Part shown: positions 12,620 to 23,637 of the stretch, in pieces
Numbering within the stretch: the first letter of the stretch is position 1
How the letters are laid out: each line of letters opens with the position of its first letter
Origin: Phytophthora hibernalis
Lineage: Eukaryota > Oomycota > Peronosporomycetes > Peronosporales > Peronosporaceae
DNA: 64,000 nt
Assembly: GCA_012656075.1 (NCBI GenBank)
Contig: JAAKBF010000094.1
Span: 248,001-312,000, forward strand
Direction: 5' to 3'
Translations under genes and position numbers: made by a program
Notes under the pieces: generated by a model
Seen by the model: the letters and a program-made list of their open reading frames with translations, nothing else
Told to the model about the DNA's origin: nothing
Databases searched by the model: none

Positions 12620-12648
12620 AGTCTTGACATGTACAACTTGTCAAGACT
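12620..12648. repeat. Second hairpin, 10-bp arms
   Basis: AGTCTTGACA at 12620-12629 pairs exactly with TGTCAAGACT at 12639-12648 across a 9-nt loop. It starts only 4 bp after the preceding 17-bp hairpin. Confidence 0.85.
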
Positions 12649-13225
12649 GGGGCTTAATCGAGGCAAAACATACTGAACAGGTGCACCACGTGCCTATTAG
12701 ATATCTCACCGAGAGGAAAGACTGCTAGATCCATACCACTGATCTGAATTACGCTCGGTAACGCAAGAAGTGAAGCGGCACCAACACTAATTCCCAATCT
12801 GCTATCGCAGAGCTCCAATTTTCGCTCTACCTATCGGCATTGAGTTGGCTCTGACCGTAGGCAATTCCATAGCTTGCAGAGGTCAAGACCAACGCCGACA
12901 GTTTTGCAACGGTGTTGGTGAAGACGCAACAAGCGATGATGCTCGTCCATGACGCAGAGGACTGTTGATCTATCAAACGGCCTTACTGGGCAGCATGAAG
13001 GACGTTTCGTTAGTCTTCAAGTCGACGAGGCGATTGTTGGAACTGTCCCAATGCACGCAACAGAACTTCTGTCAGCAGTCTTGCACTGTTGCATAGCTGA
13101 GTCTGGAGATCAAGTTCTTAGAGCGACACTAAACTCTGTCAATGCTCAGTGCATTCAGAAATCAATGTGCCCCACACCACATCCCTCCCATACATTTCTT
13201 CAGTCTAGATTATCTCGCGTACAAA

Positions 13226-16200
13226 ATGGAGATCCAGCTGAACGCGGCTCCGGACGAGGAAGAGGGGTTCCTGGCGCGTCTCCGAGCTTCTCTCACGCCG
13301 TGTCCATGTCCTCTCTGCTGTCCACAGACACAGGCACTCCTCGTGACGCGTCAAACCCCTCGGAAACGGCGTCGGTTGCCTCCCGTTCAGGCCTTTCAAG
13401 CCTCATGAACTCGCCCATTACCGAAGAAGAGCGAGAAGACGCCCCCGAAGTTCTGAGCCAGGAGTCCGCAGCCAATGAGGAGGAAGATATGGACATGGAA
13501 CAGCCAGTGACGCTGCCAAAGTTGCAGAATTCAGAGCTGCAGACGCTGCAGACGACGCTCCACGAGGCTCTGCACAAGCTCTGGACGGAGACGGCACCCG
13601 CCCCCAAGAGACAGAAGAAGAGCAAACAGAGTCGACGAGCCAAGGTCAATAGCAGCAGCAAGACAGCGGAGACGCAGGTGCATAGGCTGCTGGACGAGCT
13701 GCAGCGCTCAGTGAACACGCAGTTCGCCAAGAAGGACGTGCTTAGAGACATCGTGCAGCTCAGTTTGGCCTTCTGGGAGGTCCTGAGTGAGAAGGACTCA
13801 GTGCACAGTCTACTGGTTCTGGATGCAGACAAGAAGGTGGATCTGGACGCGACGGTGGGCAAACTGTCGAGCAAACCCTTGTATGCACAGGTGGTGGCCG
13901 TCCTACGACGTGCGGTGCTCAGTGGAGGAGAGACGACGGGGAAGCAGTTGTTGGCGCAGGTGCTGGACTGGTGTTTGGCTCGACCGACGCCGTCGAACTG
14001 GATGTGGATGCTGGTGGCGGTGTCCCACATGAACTCGTATGGTGTCCTGGAGCTTCTGTTCCACGAGGCTATTATGCGGTATCCTGGTGAAGCTGAGGAG
14101 GTGAAGCACTTTCACCCTGTGCTGGAGTTTCTGGCGGGAAATACCCGGCCCAGGTGGTGGACATTTTGCGTGATGTACTGGAATGTGTGTCCAAGGACGA
14201 GGTCTCGTTTGGACAAGGACTTTCGACAGTGGATGCGGTGACTGGACTTGTGGCTCTGGCAAGTGATTCCGCTGTTCTAGTGAGTGCCTGCGATGATAGC
14301 CTTCAGTGGATCGTCACGGAGGAATTGGTTACGACACTGGTCAACAAGTTTAGTGAAGGAGAAGTCAATAGCAATGGGAATGCGAGTCGTAATGTACGAA
14401 GTCTGGAAACGCTGTTGCTACAGCTTCTCCGCAAGCGGAGTGCGGAGCTCTCGAACTCGGGCTTTCAGATGCTGTTGCTGCTTCAAAACTTGTCTGCATC
14501 GGAACTGGAGCCACGAATCACGGCTTCGGTTGTCTCCTTTAAGCAGAAGGTTCTTGATTTCGCTGGGTCAGAGTCTTCGTGTGCTTTCGCCAAGGGGATC
14601 TACCGTTTTCTCCCTTACATTTGCCAAAGTACGCTTCGACTGCTACAAGCGATGACCCCAGCCGATGAATCGTCCGATGATAGTATGGGAGAGTTAGGTA
14701 TCGCTGAGAAAACGTCCGAAAACACAGCTCGCGACCGCTTTGACGAATGGAATCAGTGGCTGTGTCTGTTAGCACAGTCGATTTCGCGGAAAGAGGTGAC
14801 AGAGCAATTGATCAAAGCCGAGTTGATGCTGGCCGAGTTCAACGAGCTGCCTCTTGCTGTCCCACTCACAACTGTCCAACCCGCTGATCGTGCATTATGC
14901 GAGTTGCTGACATCACTTTTAACCCCGGCATCGCCTGAGTACGTTGTTTTTATGCGAGACATTGTTCATGAATGCCAGTCTGCTGCCCCGCGAGCCCAAA
15001 GACGCATTCTCAGCATTGTCCAGACGCTGCTTAGCCTGAACGACAACGAAGGCTACTCAATGGCCACAACCGAGCTACCGATCTCTTTGCCCGCACAGCA
15101 AGGTGGATCGTGCATGCAGCAGTTAGCCCAGGCGAAGTGCTGGAAGGACAGCCTTTATTCCTTTGAACTCTGGAAGGGTGTCCGCGGAGTAGAATTTTGG
15201 GAAAGCTTTCTGGATTTGGCGCGCTCGAAAGATTCGTTGGTCGCCTCACGTGCGCTTTCTCTGTTGTCTCGAACACCATTTCTGTCTCTGGAGGACCCGT
15301 GCTGGCAATATCGCTGCATACGAAAATTGTCGGCCGTGTACTTCTCGTTGCTCCGGCAGTATTGTGCAGATCTCGTTTTGCAGGGGGACAAGTCCTCGAG
15401 TGGGTTGACTCTGGCAGTCGATAGCAGTTTGCAGAGCCGGCTCCAGACCCTGAAAATGATCCTGTTCCGCGTTCTGGCTCTGGATGGTGGTGTCGCACAC
15501 TATCCGTCGTCTGTGTACAGCATGTTCGCGTCGCTGTGGCTGGATGCTCTGCTGAACACGACGTCAGCGACGAGTATCCCGACTCACTTCCCCAATGGTG
15601 TCAACTTCGGCGCCTTGGAAACCAACCAGGATGGCGCTTTGATGAATGAGCACCAGATCATTCGCTGTGAGCGCACTATTAGCTCAAAGTGCACAAATCT
15701 GCAGTCGTCGCAAGTTATTACGAAGGTTCCTGAAGCGAAGTTGGTGTACAGAAAGACGCTTGACTCGTCGTGGGAGCGCGAGATGCACGCAGCGCGCGTG
15801 TGTAGTGTGTATGCGACTGAAATTTTCTCGCAGCTTCTTGCTTCTACAGGCACTGCTTCCAGTTTGCTCTGTGATACACAGGCGAAGTCAAATAATGTGC
15901 CGAACCCTGAAGAGGACGAGCAGTTGGAGCGGCGACTAAAGACTGTAGTAGATATGCTCTTGGAGCGTGTGATTCCGTGTTGTGCGATTCCAAGCGACGA
16001 TGTCTACAAGGATATGCTGCCGAATCGTTCTAGTTTTGATGTGGACCTACGCGTGGAGCAGTGGCTGAACCACTTCCCGGCGTTTTTGCCGCTGCTGCGT
16101 ACGGTGATCTCCACTTCGACCGCTCTCGGCTCTTCTCAGCTGCTGCGACTGGTGCCTGTGTTCAAGTCGGCGTTGATTGTGCTTCTGGGCCATTGGAACA

Positions 16201-16646
16201 GTGTCAAGGGCGAATTAAGCGTGGAGAACGTCGACGTGCCGCCCTACATGCGCAACCAGAACCAGCTAACGATCACGTGCGAGTTGATGCGGCTATTGCG
16301 TTCGACGAATTGGCTGCCATCGCCTCTAGGCAAGACAGCGGAGCTGCTCCCGCTGACGACACCCGCCGACATTCGCTCGATTCTCTTCAGCTGTTGGTTC
16401 TACCTGTCGGATCACCCACCGCGAACTGGATCGCGTGCTCCAACGCCTGCAACGTCAGCGACGACGTCCCCTATCTCGTCGGGTTCGTCTCCTTCAGGTT
16501 TCAGCATCTCCGGGTTGTCCACGGGTGGCCCCACCTCCGGCTCGAGTCACCCGCCCATCGAGTTCTACCTCATCCCATTGCGAAAAGCTCTGCACCGCAA
16601 CATCCGCAAGATCGGTGCCAAGTACCCACTCTTCATGTGTCCATAG
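13226..16646 (+). CDS. INTS5: Integrator complex subunit 5-like protein
   Basis: Subunit of the nuclear Integrator complex, which acts with RNA polymerase II on snRNA 3' ends and promoter-proximal termination. The C-terminus fits INTS5 well: LLGHWNS, then a helical block with STNWLPSPLGKTAELLPL, IRSILFSCWFYLSDHPP, and RKALHRNIRKIG near the end. The central WMWMLVAVSHMNSYGVLELLF matches the INTS5 repeat region. A one-base loss at 14137-14141 (GGGAAA) breaks the frame; continuing as KYPAQVVDIL restores it. Start: ATG 13226 in an AAAATGG context reads MEIQLNAAPDEEEGFLARL but its frame closes at 13408. The long frame runs from 12949 without a good N-terminus, so a second break near 13290-13330 is suspected. 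About 1,100 aa in all. Confidence 0.82.
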
Positions 16647-16802
16647 AGCTTGTCGTTGCAGTTACAGTATAGTTGAAGTGGTTGGAGCGTACCCATGTTC
16701 CATTTTCGTGGTACTTATGAATTCATGAATTTCGACGAATCATGTGCGTCGCTCGCGTCCGTTGGTCTCTATCGGACGGGTCATTATTTGTAACGGTCGA
16801 CA

Positions 16803-17752
16803 ATGGGCGACGTGGAGCTGTTGCTGGTGCGCATCGACCACTTCCAGGACCGCGCCGCGTACATTTCGGAGCTGCGGGAGTGGCTACAAGAGCTTCAGAT
16901 CGCCAACGGCCGCGTGGTGACCATGGGGGACGTGCAGATGCTGTTCGTGGCGGCGTCTTCTGCGCAGAACGACCGTCTGGTGGCCTTCTACCGCTCCAGG
17001 GACATCGACACCAACAGCCGCGGGGAGCGCTGCGTGGACAAGTTCATCGACGTGTTGGGACGGAAGATGGTGCAGAGCAGCAGCTGCAAGGGATTCCTGG
17101 AGATGAACGTGCTGGTGAGACGCTACTGTAGTGAAAGATACTTTTTGGGTCTTGTGCTCATGGAGTTTTTGTGTTGCTGGTTGTTCAGAACCCGACACTG
17201 TTGCAGAAGGTTCTGGTGGACGAGTGGCAGGTGGAGAAGCAGTGGCTGGACACGGCGCTGGCTACTACACGCACCAAGACGTTCCTCGAGTGGAAGGAGG
17301 CGGCCAAAGCTGCACGGAAAGAGCGGAGGAAGAAGGAGGGGCAGGTGAAGCAGCAGGAGAGAGAAGTGAAGAAGATTAAGAGAGAGCAGGAGGCGGCACA
17401 GAAAGCGCGTGAAGATGTAGAGAAGGCAGATGCTGAACAGGCGGAGGAAGGCGACGAAGAGAAGCCCGTCGGGGATGTGAAGCCTCAAAAGGATTTTGAG
17501 CAGGTTACGAAAGAGACGTCGTCACAGAAGCAGGGGCAGAAGTCTAAACTGGAGCAGAAGGAGTCTGAAGCCACGAAAGAAGCGCCGCCACAGAAGAAAC
17601 AGGAGCCGATGCAGAAGGGGTCTGAGGTCACGAAAGAAACACCGCCACAGAAGAAACAGGAGCAGAAACGTCAGCAGCAGCAGCAGAAATCGGGGCCGAA
17701 GAAGAAGCGGCGTAACAATTCGGGTGCAACAGTCAATAGAGTAGAGTGCTAA
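16803..17752 (+). CDS. RWDD3 (RSUME) C-terminal domain-like protein with basic tail
   Basis: Two exons, 16803-17114 and 17189-17752, joined by a 74-nt phase-0 GT-AG intron; 291 aa. Residues 6-110 resemble the C-terminal half of RWDD3: LLVRIDHFQDRAAYI, a Gly-containing strand pair, RDIDTNSRGERCVDKFIDVL. The RWD domain that precedes this half in animal RWDD3, which promotes SUMO conjugation, is absent. From about residue 150 the protein is a Lys/Glu/Gln-rich coiled-coil-like tail with repeated EVTKETPPQKKQE-type units and a KKKRR nuclear signal. A role in SUMO pathways is only inferred. INTS5 ends 156 bp upstream on the same strand. Confidence 0.65.
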
Positions 17753-17897
17753 TAAACGCATCTGTCCAAAGCAATGCTGGTATGGTGGGGCCGGTGCTTC
17801 AAGCTACTACTTCGAAGTACATGGCATTTAGAGATCGTCGAGGGAAAAGTGTTGTAAAAATTGTTTTATGATTCACTCTAGGTACACACTTCCCGAC

Positions 17898-19142
17898 CTA
17901 AAACATGAATACCTGGTTGTCTTTGAAGCCAATGTCCTTCAACATGGTGCCCACCGCTTCGTCAAAGGCCGGTGGGCCACAGTGGAAAGCAGCCACTTCG
18001 GGTGACACCTTGGGCAACAGCTCAGCGAGCATCGCCTTGTCGAGACGCTTCCCCGTGCGGAACGAGCCCAACTCTTGCGAGTCCTTCTCGCTAGCCTCAC
18101 GAAGAACGTGGTGGATTTTGATGCGATCGATAAACATGTTGGCCAGCGGCTCCAACTGCGTAAGCGCGATAATGTGCGCCAACGAGTGGTTGCAGTCCAC
18201 AAGCGTGATTTTAGCTGAGTCCTTGCTGTTTTCCATGACAGCACGGATCAGCTGCAGCATCGGCGCAATGCCCGTACCAGCAGCAATCATCACAACGTGG
18301 CGAACGTTGGTCAGCTTCGGTTGGCCGCCGACAGTGACAAGTCCAGCCTCGGGGTAGCCAAGCACACCCTGCGGTCCCAGCATCTCCACCGTCGCGCCAA
18401 CTGCCAGTCCGTCCAGATAGCTGCTCATAACCCCGTCAGGATACACCTTGACGATCAAGTCGAAGGACACTGGCTGGGTGAACTTGGACGTCGGGGTGAA
18501 CGCCCTCTCAATCATGTGGCCGTTGATCTTAGCGCGCACTTTGAGGTGCTGTCCCGGGTCTCCAGTCCGAGCAGTTTGTTCCCTGGCAACTCGAACGTGA
18601 ACTTGACCGTCTGATGACCCACTGTCTGTTTGAACGCAAGTGTGAGCGCCCGCCACTGGGTTTTGTCCAGCGCGTATTTCGACTCGGATGTCGAGTTGGC
18701 CACCACGGACTCGGGGTCCACTTGCCCAATGTAGCACTTCTCTAGCATACTGTGGCCGTTCACCCACGGGTGCTTCTCGTTAAAGAGGTCGGTGCAGTCT
18801 CCACCCGCCGACAGCAACAGGTCTGCAATGCCTCCCGGGTGGAACTTGAGGTACGGCGTCATGTTGTACACTTTGCCGTCCAGCACGCTCCAGCAGTCGT
18901 CCTCAGTGCTGTGAAGACTCACTTCCTGCATGGAAATGGATCGACGTGGAGGTCCCCCACGCAGTCCCGACAGGTCCTGGCCCGAATGACACAGTCGCAT
19001 CCAGTGCTGGCTCAATTCGACACAGAAATTGATCAGTAGGCGATTGCATTTTAGACAAGAGACGATCACGCACCAACTGGCTGTAGCCTGGAGGCAGCGC
19101 CACCTTATTGCGGCGTTGGATCATTGTCGGACAGCCGCCCAT
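17898..19142 (-). CDS. Cytochrome b5 / b5-reductase fusion, Ncb5or-like (CYB5R4 family)
   Basis: Soluble-type flavohaem reductase passing electrons from NAD(P)H via FAD to a b5 haem. Exon 1 19142-19074 gives NKVALPPGYSQL, and a 67-nt intron (19007-19073) joins it to HWMRLCHSGQDLSGLRG; this lead-in is typical of Ncb5or. The b5 domain has FHPGG and a second haem His in KHPWVNGHSML. The reductase part has RAFTP, AAGTGIAPM and CGPPAFDEAV. The CS/p23 domain found between these in animal Ncb5or is missing. One base appears lost at 18553-18558 (CCCGGG), switching the frame between LLGLE and GQHLKVRAKING. It diverges from the zinc-finger gene across 141 bp, a probable shared promoter. Confidence 0.88.
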
Positions 19143-19283
19143 GGTCGTCGAGTGTCCGTTAGTGCTAAGAACAATGTGCGGTCAATCGTAGAGCTACAAA
19201 CACTTGTGATTGGATGAAAAAGAAGGGCTATTAACCAATTGGGAGGTGCAGTGATCAGTGTCGTAATCATTTTGGATTAGTCC

Positions 19284-20002
19284 GTGAAGATGCCGCCGTT
19301 AGCCAAGAAACGTGGGGTGTTCCAGGACTTCTACGCCGTGAAATATGCGCTGCGAGTGAGTCAGAGAGACCGTCGTGGTGGGGTGAAAGCATTGGAGTGT
19401 CGTATGTGTGAAGTGTTTGGCCGTGACGATGAGCAGGCGGGGGTGGGGGACAAGAGGAAGCACTTGACCCGGGTCAAGACCTGGACGGGGCCTTGCTTCC
19501 GCTCCGATTACTTCTGTCGACACCTCAAGAGCCAACATCAAGCGCAGTGGGAGATGTACCAGGCGTTAGAGTCGGATGCAGCGAAAGAAGCCTTCTTGGA
19601 CGCTGAGGACGACGCGTTCGATGTCTACAATGACGAGGAGCAAAGTTCAGCATCTGAGACGGAGGAGGTTGTGCGTGTTGCTGTGTTGGAAAGGAGGCTC
19701 GTGAAGGACGAGAGAAGCTGCTCGCGGTAGTGTCAGATATCGTGGCCAACCAACGCAAGAGCACGGAGGTGCTGCAAGCGATGATCGCGAGCATGCAGGC
19801 AGACTACACGAGTCTGCGTCAACGAGAGCTGGAGGTCCGCGAACGTGAGCTGGCGTGCCTGGAGGCGGAGCGTCGAGAGCGACAGAAAGAGCGCAAGGCG
19901 CTACGAGTGCGAGAGCAGGTTGAGCTTTGTGGGCGGGTGGAAGATCACAAAGCAGAGCATGCGCGCTTCCTGGCATTCCTGCAGGCCACGCAAGCGAAGT
20001 GA
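19284..20002 (+). CDS. BED-like zinc-finger and coiled-coil protein, unknown function
   Basis: The start is ATG 19284 or the second ATG two codons later. The N-terminal half has a widely spaced zinc-binding set, CRMC ... CRHLKSQH, resembling a BED-type finger as found in transposase-derived DNA-binding proteins. An acidic stretch follows, then a long charged helix (RQRELEVRERELACLEAERRE) likely to form a coiled coil. The two halves lie in different frames. One A missing from the GAAAGG at 19689-19694 would join them through LEKEAREGREKLL. About 240 aa. It could be a domesticated transposon gene or an oomycete-specific DNA-binding protein; I do not recognise an orthologue. Confidence 0.6.
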
Positions 20003-20457
20003 GACCTGGTATTAGTGTGCGATGCACAGCTACGCTGGCAGTTTTGATAAGCTCAATGAAATGGGTAAGCCCGATGAAATTGTTGTTCCATCGGATACGC
20101 TATGGATGTACAAGTACACTACAGTATTCTTCTGCATGCAACGTCATACACATGGTGGAGGAGTATCTGCTTGTCCTTGAGTACAAACGAAAACGTTGTT
20201 CTTTCGGCTTATCCATTTCTGCTTTCAGAGTACCTGCGCAAGTTCATCGCGCAAACTGCGAAAGCCTGCGAGCTCGTCATCAAACATTGATGTCGGCGCT
20301 TGGGCATCTTGCTTAGCTTCGTCAGATATCGTATCCGTTCCCTCATTCACTGACGTAGTGAGCGCCGATGTAGATATCGCCAGTCGTGGTGCATTCTTTA
20401 GCTGGTGAAGAAAGTTGCCCACGGACGCAGTATCCAAAGACGCCCCAGATGAGTGGT
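20003..20457. other. Intergenic, nothing recognised
   Basis: The 3' ends of two convergent genes face each other here. Short open frames on both strands lack motifs. It probably holds the two 3' UTRs. Confidence 0.5.
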
Positions 20458-22896
20458 TTAGAGCGCTGCCAGCACCGTAGACGCCGAGTCTGCAGCAGTG
20501 GTAGCACTCGAGCCAATTGTTGACCCGCCGCCGATCGCAAACGGCAAGATCATGTCGGCATTATTGATATCAAGGCCATCTCCCGTGCCATCACTTCCAT
20601 CGCCTCTTGCACCAACATTTCCCGACAATGACAGGAATCGAGGGCGCTCACCATACGAGCTGCCACCAATACCAACGAGCGCCAAACCGAACGCATCCGG
20701 CGTGTCAGGAGACACCCCACGCTGTAACACCACTGTCACTGAAATCAGGGAGAATCCACGCGCCTTCGCCGAGATCAGGCCCGCAGACGAAGAGAAAGAC
20801 GAACGCTTTGCGCCGTGGAGTCCATGCTGAAACTGGTCTGTCGTAATAAAGGTGGGCGTGTTGCTCGAACCTGAGCGGAGGTAATTCTTGCTGTACGAGT
20901 AGCCTGGGGACGTGGATAACAACTCGCACGGATTTGCCTGAAATGGAGGGCTTGAAGAGAACATGGGCATACCGTCTGTCGGCGAGCGCTGCGCCGCACT
21001 GGGACTAATGGTGGTTGCCTCAGTCTTCGTAATTGTGCTGACTGCTGTAGTGACACCCGGCGAAGGCATGTCATTCTGGGAGCCTTCTTCTGCATCTGTG
21101 AAAACGGTGTCATGTTCTTGGATGCTGCTGGATTCACCGCTCTCAGAGACGAAAGCGCCATTGAAGGAGCTTTTTCTCCGCCTAGGCACATACTGCTGAA
21201 GTGGTGAAGGTGACCCGCTGTCAAGAGTGAAATTATCCAGTGATCCGGGTGCTGGATGACTCTCTTGACCAGCAAGGAAGGGCCTGTGAGCCAGCGCAGG
21301 AGATGTGCGGCCATTGCGGAGCAGTGACATTGTCTTCGGGTGTCGAGGCGGGGTCGATAATCGATGGTACGCGGCATTGCTATTGCTAGTAGGTGGCTCG
21401 TCGTGCAAAGACGATTGAGATGCTTGTAAGACCTTCTCAGCATCCTGGTGATTCGCTCCACCTTCCCAAAGCTGCTGCTGGCGTTGCTGGAATGCAAGCG
21501 ACGGTGAAGACGTATGTTGCTGCTCGCGTTCAATCGCTACATTTCCGTAGCCATAAGGCGCCGCCGTTACATTCGGGTTGGCTGCTGCGCCGCAGTCGAA
21601 CATCGTGCTCGCCTCCATACGAATGCGCTTGTTGAGTCAGCTTTCCGTCGCTTATTTCATCGCCGTACCCAGTAGCTGTTGCTGTATCTCTACCACCACC
21701 AGCAGCGACACTTGCCTTACTACTGACACGCGGAATGGCCATAGGCTTCGACATTCCTGGTTGAGTCCGTACCGTAACCTCGGGATCATCAGCTCGGTTA
21801 TCACCCACAGGACCTGTGCTGCTAAACTGCTGCTGGGTAATAGACATCGGGATTGAGCGAGGCGTCGATCGTCGACGTGGAGGAACGACCACATCACCAC
21901 CAAACTGCTCTGCGTCACTGACCGGCACAAATGAATCCGTTCGCAGATCCGTGGCCCTCATGGGCGAGATCGCCATTGCCGCACTCGTCCGAGATGGCAC
22001 CGGCGCGCTAGCAGGTACCAACTCGGGCGAGCCTGGCACATAGTCCTGAATAATATAATTGTCTTGGAAAATACGCGACGGCGCTGCTTGCTCCTGCCGC
22101 TCGGTAAACTGGTCACAGTCGCGACGGTACACCGCCGCCACTTTCAACAATCCGTACGGCGTCGAAATCGGGATAAATGAATATCCACTTGCCGCCACAC
22201 GTTGGGCCTCGAAAGATCTCGTGGCATGACTCGGCGGGGCTGCGTGCATCGTGTAGCTCAGCAGTGAAGGGTACGACTGCGCAAACAACCGATGAGCAGG
22301 AAGCTGCCGCATGAACGAGAACAGCGCGCGCAGCAGCACGCTAATGCGCTTGCACACCTCCTTGAGCTGCTGGATCACGTCCTGTGTAGAGCCCACATGG
22401 GCGTTAGATGCTTCTCCGTCCGCTGCAAACGTGACGCTCCAGCGCTCCAGTAGCACCTTCTGCCCGTCTGCGTCCCAGAAAATGTCGATGGCCAGAGGCA
22501 AGCGGACGTCCTCTTTCCAAGCGGCCATGGCCTCCCTCACCACCTGAACCTCCTCAATATCCAGGTTGAATCTGGCCCGGCGACTGCCACGGCGCACGTC
22601 TGGCTCGGCCTGGAAGTTCACGCGACTCTGGACGATGAGCTCTGCCGCCTTGTAGAGGAATTCCAGCACCACTTGCTCCGTTTTAGCTCGTCCAGCTACA
22701 GCACAAATCACAAATAAGAATTACATTAGTGAGACTATGGGAATTATAATAATTATGAAAGTTTTTATTGCGTACTGGAAGACCCAGAGGAGCGCGCGCC
22801 GTATCGCACGTTCTGGCGGCCGTTGGAGGCTGAGAGCTGCTGGGACGCAGAGTGAGACCCTCGACCAGCGACCGACAGGTCCACAGACGACATCAT
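20458..22896 (-). CDS. ATG13: Autophagy-related protein 13 (HORMA domain)
   Basis: Regulatory subunit of the Atg1/ULK1 kinase complex that starts autophagosome formation. Exon 1 22896-22776 begins MMSSVDLSVAG; an 80-nt intron (22696-22775) joins it in phase to GRAKTEQVVLEFLYKAAELIV. The HORMA fold is recognisable: VRLPLAIDIFWD, LLERWSVTF, CKRISVLLRALFSFMRQLPAHRL, and FIPISTPYGLLKVAAVYRRDC. The remainder is a long Ser/Pro-rich disordered tail, as in other ATG13 proteins, with FQANPCELLS and SYSKNYLRSGS near its middle. A frame change near 21630 separates the two parts and fits one extra base or two missing ones; an unrecognised intron is possible. It is divergent from the receptor kinase at 23638. 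Confidence 0.88.
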
Positions 22897-23637
22897 ACAA
22901 GGCGGAGGAGCGACGTGGTCTTCTGCTTCTTCTCCGAGAATTATCAGTGAAGCAGCGCTTGGGTTCGACGGCGGCGATTTCGACCAATGGGAACAGATCC
23001 GTCTCGTGATTGGACAGCGCAATAAAACATATTGCGTTATTGGTCGGATGGATTTATTAAACAAGCCAACGAATGCACTTGGAAATATGTGACGAGTGCC
23101 GGTTGGCTTCAACGTCAAATACGTGAAGACTGTGAAGAAGGCAGATTATCAAGACAACTTGTCTTGCGAGGTTCACGCACAGAATCATTGGTAGTCCAGA
23201 GTATGATACTTAACTTGGGTGAAATTCACCGCTCCTGTCGGAGATTGATTCTGCTGGTTCTAGTGAACGTTGCGTTTGCTCTCACGTTCGTACAGAAGAG
23301 AAGCTGGCGATTTCTCAAAACTGAGCCGGTCGTACGCAGCCTCAAGGCAACGGATACGAACAACTTCTGACCGAACTGGATCGGGATCCTGGGTTGCCTA
23401 CAATAAGTGGCGTGGTGCCCAGATTACTTTACTGTTATTAATACCGAGAAGCTTCAGCGTTCAGCCGCTGAACCAGCGTGGTCAAGCAGCGAAATTCTGT
23501 ATCCATGTGTCGCTTTTAGCCAATGGCAGTCCGTTCCCGCCTGATATTTTTCGCTGCTTGGGTTCGCAGCACTCGACGGCTTCTCTCTCTGCGTGCGTGT
23601 CTTCCAGCGTCCACCTTATCTCCACGCTACGTTCATC
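22897..23637. promoter_or_regulatory. Divergent intergenic region between ATG13 and TKL kinase
   Basis: 741 bp between two divergent starts, so it should carry both promoters. An ATTGG/CCAAT pentamer lies near 22984. No clear oomycete initiator-plus-flanking element was found on either strand. Confidence 0.4.

Larger units (their letters stand above)
12060..13225. other. Intergenic region between GH72 array and INTS5
   Basis: About 1.2 kb with no gene I can support. The short open frames here have no recognisable motif. The notable content is two adjacent inverted repeats at 12579-12648, listed separately. The 3' end is the likely promoter and 5' UTR of the Integrator gene. Confidence 0.5.

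Noticed and set aside
21530..21700. An intron to explain the ATG13 frame change
   Set aside because: Possible donors (GTACGG, GTAAGG) pair only with acceptors that give the wrong phase or an intron under 60 nt, so an indel is preferred, though cDNA could overturn this.
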